A stretch of DNA of 9,517 bases from JBKQHQ01 sp052148715 (GTDB taxonomy: Bacteria > Pseudomonadota > Alphaproteobacteria > Rhizobiales > Xanthobacteraceae), in the NCBI GenBank assembly GCA_052148715.1, contig JBKQHQ010000029.1, forward strand, positions 1-9,517, written 5' to 3'. A program made the translations under genes and the position numbers. A model generated the notes under the pieces. It ran no database searches and had not been told where the DNA came from. It worked only from the letters and a program-made list of their open reading frames with translations. Of the stretch, positions 1-5,739 are shown piece after piece. How positions within the stretch are numbered: the first letter of the stretch is position 1; each line of letters begins with the position of its first letter.

Positions 1-898
<898 letters not shown>

Positions 899-979
899 GG
901 TCGCGCTCCTTTTATGACCGGGATTCGACGGGCCCACAACGCGGGCGAATCCCGCCTGCCGCCCGATCGATGAAGCGAC

Positions 980-1008
980 AGTGTACATGTTTTGTTCTAG
1001 GTTCGCAA
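980..1008 (-). promoter_or_regulatory. Predicted recA promoter
   Basis: On the minus strand a -35 TTGCGA (1008-1003) and a -10 TACACT (985-980) are separated by exactly 17 bp, each matching the sigma70 consensus at 4 of 6 positions. This lies about 80 bp upstream of the recA start. The -35 falls inside the perfect SOS box and the -10 overlaps the imperfect one, a layout that would let LexA block polymerase. The promoter is inferred from sequence. Confidence 0.6.
983..997 (-). promoter_or_regulatory. Second, imperfect SOS-box-like site
   Basis: The plus strand reads GTACATGTTTTGTTC, that is GTAC-N7-GTTC, one base off the alphaproteobacterial SOS consensus. It is 18 bp from the perfect box and overlaps the predicted recA -10. 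Tandem placement suggests cooperative or graded LexA control, but the weaker site could be coincidental. Confidence 0.5.
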
Positions 1009-1015
1009 TATGTTC
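1001..1015 (-). promoter_or_regulatory. SOS box (LexA operator), perfect GTTC-N7-GTTC
   Basis: The plus strand reads GTTCGCAATATGTTC, equal to GAAC-N7-GAAC on the recA strand. This is the direct-repeat LexA operator established for alphaproteobacteria, which differs from the CTGT-N8-ACAG palindrome of enterobacteria. It overlaps the predicted recA -35. It lies only 12 bp from the left end of the insertion element, which left it intact. Confidence 0.88.
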
Positions 1016-1019
1016 TTTT

Positions 1020-1027
1020 TGCTTCTC
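1020..1027. repeat. Target-site duplication, left copy
   Basis: TGCTTCTC directly abuts the left terminal inverted repeat and is identical to 3256-3263. Eight base pairs is the duplication length characteristic of IS1595-family transposition. The perfect match indicates a recent or well-preserved insertion. Confidence 0.93.
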
Positions 1028-1052
1028 GGCGATTATAACCTTGACAAAGCAC
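1028..1052 (+). repeat. Left terminal inverted repeat
   Basis: Starts GGCGATTATAACC and runs through a TTGACAAAGCAC block. It matches the reverse complement of 3231-3255 at 24 of 25 positions, the only difference being the third base. Confidence 0.93.
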
Positions 1053-1068
1053 GATCAATAGGTAGTAT
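1041..1068 (+). promoter_or_regulatory. Predicted transposase promoter, -35 inside left repeat
   Basis: A perfect TTGACA (1041-1046) lies within the left inverted repeat, with TAGTAT (1063-1068, 4 of 6 to the -10 consensus) after 16 bp. It points inward and would transcribe the transposase that starts at 1093. Because the -35 is part of the repeat, the right end carries an inward-facing copy too, though I see no good -10 there. Confidence 0.5.
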
Positions 1069-1092
1069 GGGAGGCAGAAAGGAACTGCCGCC

Positions 1093-2073
1093 ATGCAAAG
1101 CAACCTGCAAAACCCGATCTTCACCGACGAAACCCAAGCGCGTAAGTGGCTTGAGGCCCGGGTTTGGCCGAATGGCCCGGTCTGCCCGCATTGCGGCGCG
1201 CCTTCCGAAGATGTGACCAAGCTTGAAGGTGAAGCACATCGTCCAGGCGTCTACCAGTGCAACGAGTGCCGCGAGCAGTTTACTGTTACCGTCAAGACCG
1301 TATTCGAGCGCTCGAAAATCCCGCTGACCAAGTGGCTGGCCGCGCTGTTCCTGCTCACGGCTTCGAAGAAGGGTGTATCGGCGCATCAAATTCATCGATC
1401 ATTGGGCCTAAGCTACAAGAGCGCATGGTTCATGATGCATAGGCTTCGCGAAGCCATGCGACAAGGTGATTTTGCGCCTATGGGCGGCGCCAGCGGTGTG
1501 GTCGAGGTGGACGAAACCTATTCCGGTAAGATCGAAGGCGCGCCCAAGGAGCTGCACAGAGGCGGTTCTCAGTTTCGCAATATCGTCCTGACGCTCGTTG
1601 AGCGCGGCGGTTCGGCCCGCAGCTTCCATATCGACGGGACTACGATCGCCACGCTTGGCCCGATCCTTCGCGCCAATATCGCCCGCGAAGCCACGCTGAT
1701 GACCGATCAGGCGACGCATTACCCGTCGCTTGGCCGCGAGTTTGCCGGCCACAAGACGGTTGAGCATAGCGCAGAAGAGTACGTGCGCCATGAGGCTTGG
1801 ATTGAAGGCGATAAGATCCACTTCGACGCTATCCATACCAACACGGTCGAGGGCTACTATTCGATCTTCAAACGCGGCATGAAGGGCGTCTATCAGCATT
1901 GCAAGGAGAAACATTTGCACCGTTACCTTGCCGAGTTCGACTTCCGTTACAACCATCGCATCAAGCTCGGCTACGACGATGCAGCGCGCGCGGAAATTCT
2001 TGCGGCTGGCATCAAAGGCAAGCGCCTAACCTACCGACGGCCTCACAGCCAAGGTCAAGTCAAAGCGCATTAA
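1093..2073 (+). CDS. IS1595-family (ISXO2-like) transposase
   Basis: This 326-aa protein cuts and joins the element's ends. An N-terminal zinc ribbon is visible as CPHC (31-34) and CNEC (56-59). A helical DNA-binding region with LGLSYKSAWFMMHRLRE (105-121) follows, then an RNase H-fold catalytic core. Candidate catalytic residues are D140 (VEVDETY), D205 (LMTDQATHY) and N250 or E253 in HTNTVEGYYSIFKRG, with K260 seven residues after E253. In this family the third acidic position can be replaced by Asn, and I cannot decide which applies here. The length is normal and no frameshift is seen. The start has AAAGGA 9 nt upstream. A long antisense reading frame inside it looks like a shadow. Confidence 0.95.
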   Translation: MQSNLQNPIFTDETQARKWLEARVWPNGPVCPHCGAPSEDVTKLEGEAHRPGVYQCNECREQFTVTVKTVFERSKIPLTKWLAALFLLTASKKGVSAHQIHRSLGLSYKSAWFMMHRLREAMRQGDFAPMGGASGVVEVDETYSGKIEGAPKELHRGGSQFRNIVLTLVERGGSARSFHIDGTTIATLGPILRANIAREATLMTDQATHYPSLGREFAGHKTVEHSAEEYVRHEAWIEGDKIHFDAIHTNTVEGYYSIFKRGMKGVYQHCKEKHLHRYLAEFDFRYNHRIKLGYDDAARAEILAAGIKGKRLTYRRPHSQGQVKAH

Positions 2074-2150
2074 GCGTGCGACACGGTTCATCGCTTGGCG
2101 ATCTTATCAGCGCTGAAACGAGCACGACCCTTAACGTCAGGAATAGAAAA

Positions 2151-2471
2151 ATGAGCACTGTTGACCCCAAGCTCTTTGCCGAGGCGGTCCAGGCTATCCA
2201 CGCCGTGAACAACGTTCTGTGGGCCGCTCAAGGCCGTATCAACGCTCTTGAGCTTGTTGTTACGCAAACGATTGAAGATATTGCGCGGGTTCATGACGAT
2301 CCTAAAGCCTACGCTGTTGACTTCGTCGAGAGGGCACGAAGACTTGCCGAACCTCTCGCTGACGTCAATGATTCAACTAAAGCTGAACGGACGATAGAAG
2401 AACGCGACAAAGCGTTAGATGAGTTCTTGATTACGATTCTTGAACGCGCCGCCCGCCTAAAGCGCGGGTAG
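2151..2471 (+). CDS. Hypothetical helical protein, IS cargo
   Basis: A 106-aa protein I do not recognise. It begins MSTVDPKLFAEAVQAIHAV and is predicted almost entirely alpha-helical, with several charged amphipathic stretches (for example ERTIEERDKALDEFLITILE near the C-terminus). There is no signal peptide or membrane segment, and no cysteine. The start at 2151 is chosen because AGGAA sits 7 nt upstream; the frame is open further upstream but only as antisense or alternate-frame sequence of the transposase. It follows the transposase by 77 bp inside the element and overlaps the convergent 60-aa ORF by 41 bp. The composition suggests a soluble protein that forms helical bundles or coiled-coil contacts. 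A role in transposition control or in a pair with the downstream HEPN-like protein is only a guess. Confidence 0.75.
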   Translation: MSTVDPKLFAEAVQAIHAVNNVLWAAQGRINALELVVTQTIEDIARVHDDPKAYAVDFVERARRLAEPLADVNDSTKAERTIEERDKALDEFLITILERAARLKRG

Positions 2472-2613
2472 ACTTCTTTCGCTTTTGCTTCGGCTTATTT
2501 GCTTTCGTTTTGTGCTGCGGGGGTGACTTTGCCACCACGTCAACAGCCCGCTCGAAACGCTCCCATGCGTCGGGATGCAGCTCGGGTTCTTTCTTCGGGT
2601 CAGGTTTTCCCAT
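2431..2613 (-). CDS. Small basic-tailed hypothetical protein, IS cargo
   Basis: A 60-aa protein on the strand opposite to the transposase. Its core ELHPDAWERFERAVDVVAKS (about residues 10-29) resembles a widespread short hypothetical protein of rhizobial genomes and mobile elements, as far as I recall. The last half is lysine/arginine-rich (KTKANKPKQKRKK), consistent with nucleic-acid binding. It fills the gap between the 106-aa gene, which it overlaps by 41 bp at the 3' ends, and the 178-aa gene. The two divergent start codons share the tetranucleotide CATG at 2611-2614. No clear Shine-Dalgarno is visible upstream (the sequence before the ATG is AAGTTTTGTC), which lowers confidence in expression. 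Function unknown. Confidence 0.6.
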   Translation of the reverse strand: MGKPDPKKEPELHPDAWERFERAVDVVAKSPPQHKTKANKPKQKRKKSTRALGGRRVQES

Positions 2614-3148
2614 GACAAAACTTAAGCACGGATACCCGCCGAATCTATTGGCTCATATCGGCCGGATCGCAATTGCAACCGCCTTTATCGAGCAGGAATT
2701 TGTTCTCTGGGCAAGCGCTCTCTATTCACAGTCTACCGGAGGCGAACCGAAAGAACATCTACGGATGAGCTTCGGTCGGCTTCTTAATAAATGGTGGGCA
2801 GAGGCACAGAAACAGCTAGACCCAAAGACCGTGAAAAGTATTCGACCGATCTATGAAGACCTTAGACGGATGTGGCCAACGCGAAACATCATTATTCATG
2901 GAACATGGCACGACGAAAATCGCTCTCGCTATCGCATCAAGTTATGGGAACAGCATAAATCGCTTGTTCGCAAAGAGCGGTACTTGACTATCGGCGAGCT
3001 AAGCCGGATTGCGACCGCTTTCGAGCGCGCCCTGGGGCGGCTCTACCGCTCTTTCGATCGGATGACGCCAAAGCCATCGCCTCGTAAATCGCGCGGGCGC
3101 CAGCCGGGAAATCCTCGACCCCGTCGTGCCAGTCCTGCAAGGCGGTAA
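2612..3148 (+). CDS. HEPN-like domain protein, IS cargo
   Basis: This 178-aa protein has a two-helix layout. A first helical block (HIGRIAIATAFIEQEFVLWA, 15-34) is followed by a second with WPTRNIIIHGTWHDE (88-102). RNIIIH (91-96) fits the RN-x3-H signature of HEPN ribonucleases, where Arg and His form the active site; the surrounding charged helices fit that fold. HEPN proteins act as RNases in toxin-antitoxin, phage-exclusion and CRISPR systems, so RNA cleavage is a family-based guess. The start at 2612 has AGG 7 nt upstream; the frame extends further 5' but there it is antisense to the 60-aa gene. The tail after about residue 150 is Arg/Pro-rich and antisense to another ORF, suggesting a lost original stop. 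Base composition appears lower in GC than the flanking chromosome. Confidence 0.72.
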   Translation: MTKLKHGYPPNLLAHIGRIAIATAFIEQEFVLWASALYSQSTGGEPKEHLRMSFGRLLNKWWAEAQKQLDPKTVKSIRPIYEDLRRMWPTRNIIIHGTWHDENRSRYRIKLWEQHKSLVRKERYLTIGELSRIATAFERALGRLYRSFDRMTPKPSPRKSRGRQPGNPRPRRASPARR

Positions 3149-3242
3149 CCCCCGCCGCCATCATGGCGGGAGTTATCTCAATAACGCAATCAACGCGTCG
3201 GCCTGTCGGCCCAACTACCAGCCCTTGGGGGTGCTTTGTCAA
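2988..3242 (-). CDS. Short ORF at right end of IS, possibly a captured fragment
   Basis: An 84-aa frame on the minus strand. Its central part, EITPAMMAAGVTALQDWHDG followed by VEDFPAGARAIYEAMALA, reads like a genuine small-protein family (ITP-x-M-x-x-AG... YEAM), unlike the shadow frames around it. The function is unknown to me. The start is problematic. The only initiator that keeps the ITP motif is a TTG at 3242, which lies inside the terminal inverted repeat; the ATGs at 3164 and 3161 come after it. The frame is also open outward past the element's end. The 3' half (2988-3148) is antisense to the end of the HEPN-like gene and encodes an Arg/Ser-rich tail. It is either a very compact gene using the repeat as leader or a truncated gene acquired by the element. 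Confidence 0.42.
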   Translation of the reverse strand: MTKHPQGLVVGPTGRRVDCVIEITPAMMAAGVTALQDWHDGVEDFPAGARAIYEAMALASSDRKSGRAAPGRARKRSQSGLARR

Positions 3243-3255
3243 GGTTATAATCCCC
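3231..3255 (-). repeat. Right terminal inverted repeat
   Basis: The reverse complement starts GGGGATTATAACC and continues through TTGACAAAGCAC, the mirror of the left end. The adjacent TGCTTCTC fixes the outer boundary at 3255. Confidence 0.93.
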
Positions 3256-3263
3256 TGCTTCTC
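3256..3263. repeat. Target-site duplication, right copy
   Basis: TGCTTCTC, identical to 1020-1027. Deleting 1028-3263 reconstructs the empty site and an uninterrupted reading frame (see the split ORF at 3264-3500). Confidence 0.93.
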
Positions 3264-3500
3264 GGGGATCAGGCGCTGGAGCAGGCGCGTCGCAGCCTAA
3301 GAGATTACCTGGAAGGAGCGGTTGTCGTTTGGTTCGTCCTCGGCCCGCTGTGCATCTTGCTGATGCTGGCCGGTGGGGCGCTTTGGGTCTGCTGGACGAA
3401 CATCCGACTCGAACAAATGCCATATCGACGCCTTGCTGCCGCACAACCAAGCCTGATGCCGAAGCCCGTCGATGCGGCGCGGCGCGATTCGCAGCCGTAG
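3264..3500 (+). pseudogene. Small membrane-protein ORF split by the IS (main part)
   Basis: Excising the element and one target duplication joins 1010-1027 to 3264-3500 in frame, giving an 84-codon ORF. It starts MFFLLLGDQALEQARRSLRD, then contains one strongly hydrophobic segment (GAVVVWFVLGPLC and ILLMLAGGALWVCW), a short basic region and a hydrophilic C-terminus ending at the TAG 3498-3500. The insertion falls after the sixth codon. The hydrophobic profile and uninterrupted frame support a real single-pass membrane protein, but no family is recognised. Against it: the reconstructed ATG at 1010 lies within the recA SOS box and lacks a convincing Shine-Dalgarno. In the present sequence the body is open to an upstream TTG or ATG inside the element, so a fusion product is formally possible but unlikely. 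Confidence 0.42.
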
Positions 3501-3581
3501 TCGACCACCACCGGCCAAGAACCCGTCTGCGGAACCGCTACCTGCCCTGATTTGCCCGGCCGCCGCACATAGCCGGAGATC

Positions 3582-3748
3582 TCCAATTCCAAGGCAATCG
3601 TCCTAATTTAAGTGCACAAGCATCCCAATTCACGGCCCTGTGAGCAGACCGTTCCGAGCAAAGCGCGTATGGTGCATGCTTATAGTACCCCAGTTCAATG
3701 CCGGTAATGAGAAGCCTCGGTTCCCCAACCCGGGGCTTCTCGCTTTTT
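3582..3748 (+). repeat. Diverged direct repeat, copy A, ending in hairpin
   Basis: This block aligns with 3816-3982 at a constant offset of 234-236 bp. The best-conserved part is 3601-3633 against 3835-3867 (27 of 33 identical, including TCCCAATTCAC). AGTACCC (3684-3690) and the terminal hairpin are also shared. Three CCYAATT-like motifs start at 3582, 3602 and 3624. It may be an ancient duplication of a small RNA gene or a regulatory element; the function is unknown. Confidence 0.6.
3709..3748 (+). terminator. Intrinsic terminator-like hairpin at end of copy A
   Basis: GAGAAGCCTCGG (3709-3720) pairs with CCGGGGCTTCTC (3730-3741) in a 12-bp stem with one G-U wobble and a 9-nt loop, followed by GCTTTTT. 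This is a canonical rho-independent terminator on the plus strand, although no plus-strand gene directly precedes it. Confidence 0.7.
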
Positions 3749-3815
3749 GGGCACCTTCCGGTCCACGAGCTCTATCCTTAATTGAATACCACCATTCCAG
3801 GTAGGCGACGACCGT

Positions 3816-3982
3816 CCTAATTCCGAGGCAGATATCCTAAATTCTGTGCATAAGTTTCCCAATTCACACATTCGTCCCTCGATCCTTCCGGGTAGTAGGA
3901 TATTGATGTGTTCGGTAACAGTACCCAATTCGCTGGCAATAGGAGGCTCCGGTCCCCCAATTCCGGGGCCTCTTCCATTTCA
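3816..3982 (+). repeat. Diverged direct repeat, copy B, ending in hairpin
   Basis: Homologous to 3582-3748. CC(C/T)AATT-type motifs start at 3816, 3836 and 3858, with the same 20- and 22-bp steps as in copy A, and CCCAATTC recurs near 3924 and 3956. Conserved spacing with changed bases in between suggests the motif positions matter. Confidence 0.6.
3941..3974 (+). terminator. Hairpin at end of copy B, weak terminator
   Basis: GAGGCTCCGG (3943-3952) pairs with CCGGGGCCTC (3963-3972), again with one G-U wobble at the position equivalent to that in copy A. The stem can extend to 3941/3974. The tail TTCCATTTC has only a weak U-run, so termination may be lost while the hairpin is kept. Confidence 0.45.
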
Positions 3983-4150
3983 GGCGCCGCAGCCGGCGGA
4001 AACCCTCTCACAGATCAACTCGGCAAGCCGCCCGCGCGTTCGGGGCCGCTGCCGTCTCAATTCCTGCCCAGTCGTGCGGTTGAATTGAGGTTGGAATCTT
4101 GCGACGCCATTCGGCGCGGCTCAACGCCAACCAACCGCAGGGAGCGACTA

Positions 4151-4432
4151 ATGCCGAGAGCACCGACGCTGCGAGTCGCGGGCATAGCAATGGCGATCGC
4201 CGTGTGTTGCGGCTCGGCATTCGCGCAACTGGGCGGCGGAGGCCAGCCGTCCAATGCCGGCAGCGGCATGGGCGGGGCCGCCGGCAATCCCAACGCGGCC
4301 GTGAACCCCGGCATCAATGACGCCTTATCCGACGACTCGCCGCCAACCGTGACGCGGGGCGATCCCTTGGCGGGCGGCAATCAAGTCCCGCCGTCGCGCC
4401 CCCCGAGCGCGAACGACGACGACCGGCACTGA
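4151..4432 (+). CDS. Small secreted Gly/Pro/Asn-rich protein
   Basis: A 93-aa protein starting MPRAPTLRVAGIAMAIAVCC. It has a Sec-type signal peptide: a basic N-terminus, a hydrophobic core at residues about 9-19, and an AFA-Q cleavage site after residue 25 or so. The mature part is low-complexity, rich in Gly, Asn, Pro and Asp (for example LGGGGQPSNAGSGMGGAAGN), with no cysteines or recognisable domain. This fits a disordered periplasmic or secreted protein. The start is supported by AGGGAG 6 nt upstream. The frame is open further upstream, but the Shine-Dalgarno and signal peptide favour 4151. It converges on the membrane-protein gene at 4494 with a 61-bp gap and no clear terminator. Function unknown; similar small exported proteins are common in rhizobial genomes. 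Confidence 0.7.
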   Translation: MPRAPTLRVAGIAMAIAVCCGSAFAQLGGGGQPSNAGSGMGGAAGNPNAAVNPGINDALSDDSPPTVTRGDPLAGGNQVPPSRPPSANDDDRH

Positions 4433-4493
4433 TCCACGCGATGCGAACGGGTTTCAGCTTCACCGATTGCCTGCCACGCATCACGACGACCGA

Positions 4494-5351
4494 TCAGCGC
4501 GCTATATTAAAGGCGCGGCGCAACGTCCAGTAGCTGTGCTGGTGGGTGAGCCGCAGATGCAGTTGCGCCGGGCGGGTGTCCGCGGATAGGGCCACGACCT
4601 TGATGGTGTAGCTCCCCGGAGCAAGCTCCGGACGGCCTTGTCGCCCGACGCCGGTGCTCTCCTGATAACGTTCGAGGACAAGCGCCGCGCTTGGCGCCTC
4701 CGGCGGCGCGTGCATGAGCGCGACCGATTTCGATTCCCCGGGCCGCAGCGAGAATTTTTCGCCGACCGGGACGGGCACGGGGATCAGCCGGCGACCGGGC
4801 GCCAGCCAGGCGTCGCCGTAGACCTGCACGTTGACCTGACAATCACGCAGAATGTTGTCGCCGACATTGTTGACGGCGACGCTGTATCGCGGAGCCTGGT
4901 TGTCGGATCCTACGTCCGGAGCGCCCGACTTCGATGCCGCGTCGTCGTGGGGCAGGACACGACGCTCCGGCGCAAGATCGTCGGCGGCGAAAACGAGCGC
5001 GATATCGGATTCCTGGGCGGCCTTGCGCTCCTCGACCTCCGCCGCCAAGGCGCGGATCTTGGCCTGTGCCGCTGCGTAAAGACGCGCCGGCGCGCCGATG
5101 AGCCGGAGGAGGAAAAACAGGAGCCAGCTGACCGCAACGGTCAGCGCCGCGAAGGCGATCAACGCGCGGCGCTCGTCGAGACCGGCCCAAAGATCGGCCA
5201 ACGGTCCCGGCGGCAGCGAATCCCGGCAAAAGTACTCGCCGAGCGCGACGAGCGGAATGGCGAGCGGCCAATACCAGACGTTGGCGAGCTTGACCGTCCC
5301 CTGCGCCGCCTCGCGGATGCATTTCCCGAAAAACGTGTGCGCGCGCCCCAT
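4494..5351 (-). CDS. Two-pass membrane protein of unknown function
   Basis: A 285-aa protein I do not recognise. Seen: a short N-terminal segment, a first membrane helix at about 25-42 (VWYWPLAIPLVALGEYF), a second at about 63-86 (ALIAFAALTVAVSWLLFFLL), and an adjacent short coiled coil (AAQAKIRALAAEVEERKAAQ, about 94-113). A long soluble domain with alternating hydrophobic residues follows, typical of a beta-sandwich (YSVAVNNVGDNI, NVQVYGDAW, LAPGSYTIKVVAL). The NNVGDN and SYTIKV stretches recall Ig-like/CARDB-type folds, but this is a weak impression. With both helices crossing, the beta domain would be on the same side as the N-terminus. The ATG at 5351 is chosen over a TTG at 5375 because GGGGAGG lies 6 nt upstream. 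No operon partner is evident. Confidence 0.75.
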   Translation of the reverse strand: MGRAHTFFGKCIREAAQGTVKLANVWYWPLAIPLVALGEYFCRDSLPPGPLADLWAGLDERRALIAFAALTVAVSWLLFFLLRLIGAPARLYAAAQAKIRALAAEVEERKAAQESDIALVFAADDLAPERRVLPHDDAASKSGAPDVGSDNQAPRYSVAVNNVGDNILRDCQVNVQVYGDAWLAPGRRLIPVPVPVGEKFSLRPGESKSVALMHAPPEAPSAALVLERYQESTGVGRQGRPELAPGSYTIKVVALSADTRPAQLHLRLTHQHSYWTLRRAFNIAR

Positions 5352-5500
5352 CGTGCGCCTCCCCGAAGACGCCAATGCCGCCCTCGGAGCAGCAGAATGC
5401 CACCGCGCGCGTCTTCAGGAAACGTGGGAAACGCGGCGGTTCGCTCGCCCGAAAACCGGACCGCTCGACCGGCGCCCGGCGCCCGGCGTCCCCATCCTGT

Positions 5501-5518
5501 CTGTGAGCGAGATCACAG
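5501..5518. promoter_or_regulatory. CRP/FNR-type palindrome
   Basis: CTGTGAGCGAGATCACAG is an inverted repeat with TGTGA-N6-TCACA, the core of the enterobacterial CRP operator. It lies 150 bp upstream of the 4494-5351 gene and about 90 bp before the terminator at 5605. A CRP/FNR-superfamily regulator could bind, but alphaproteobacterial sites vary and no protein is assigned. Confidence 0.4.
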
Positions 5519-5604
5519 GGACCACGCCCGGCGGATGGTAAACAAACAGTGTCCCTCTCCCCGTGGAAGCGTCCCTCTTCCCCGGAGAGGTCGTCCCCAA
5601 ACTT

Positions 5605-5632
5605 AAACCCCGCTTCGGCGGGGTTTCTTTTT
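5605..5632 (+). terminator. Strong intrinsic terminator, no ORF upstream
   Basis: AAACCCCGC (5605-5613), loop TTCG (5614-5617), GCGGGGTTT (5618-5626), then CTTTTT: a perfect 9-bp stem with a stable UUCG tetraloop and a U-tract on the plus strand. The nearest upstream plus-strand gene ends at 4432, so it probably ends a small noncoding transcript or blocks antisense transcription. Confidence 0.85.
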
Positions 5633-5739
5633 ACCGTCATCTGCTCGCCGCGAGAGTCGCATCGTCGCCGCGAAGTCAGTCGCTCACATCAGCGATAACT
5701 AGATCTGATGACTTGGGCAGCGCGAGCGTTGTAGCAAAG

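Larger units (their letters stand above)
1028..3255 (+). mobile_element. Complete IS1595-family insertion sequence with cargo genes
   Basis: A 2228-bp element bounded by 25-bp terminal inverted repeats (24 of 25 matching; ends GGCGATTATAACC and GGGGATTATAACC) and flanked by identical 8-bp duplications TGCTTCTC. It encodes an intact zinc-ribbon plus DDE-type transposase of the ISXO2/IS1595 type at 1093-2073. The other 1.1 kb holds cargo ORFs unrelated to transposition. Terminal GG dinucleotides, 8-bp duplications and occasional passenger genes are known traits of this family. Both ends and the transposase are intact, so the element may still be mobile. It sits between the recA promoter and a small ORF that it splits. 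The subgroup is not assigned. Confidence 0.93.
3501..4150. other. Gene-free region with a duplicated noncoding element
   Basis: I see no convincing protein gene here on either strand. Short frames lack credible starts and look like shadows. The content is a duplicated element of about 160 bp (3582-3748 and 3816-3982), each copy ending in a hairpin. After these come about 170 bp of unremarkable GC-rich sequence leading to the small secreted-protein gene at 4151. Confidence 0.6.

Noticed and set aside
1408..1956. 182-codon minus-strand frame inside the transposase
   Set aside because: The transposase on the other strand has zinc-ribbon and catalytic motifs across this region; the antisense frame shows none.
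3305..3592. 95-codon minus-strand frame starting MELEISGYVRRPGK
   Set aside because: The first part looks somewhat protein-like. However, most of it is antisense to the split membrane ORF, and no Shine-Dalgarno or family was recognised.
3582..3982. CRISPR array or plasmid iterons
   Set aside because: The CCYAATT motifs are too short, few and diverged for CRISPR repeats, and there is no replication gene nearby.
5415..5600. 61-codon minus-strand frame upstream of the membrane-protein gene
   Set aside because: No ribosome-binding site or recognisable similarity. It spans GC-rich tandem repeats and the CRP-like palindrome, which look noncoding.
4638..5606. 322-codon plus-strand frame over the membrane-protein gene
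   Set aside because: Arg/Pro/Ala-rich without motifs. The opposite strand has clear membrane helices, sensible composition and a strong ribosome-binding site.
4843..5640. 265-codon minus-strand frame in another phase
   Set aside because: Very Arg/Gly-rich, offset frame of the membrane-protein gene, with no Shine-Dalgarno support.
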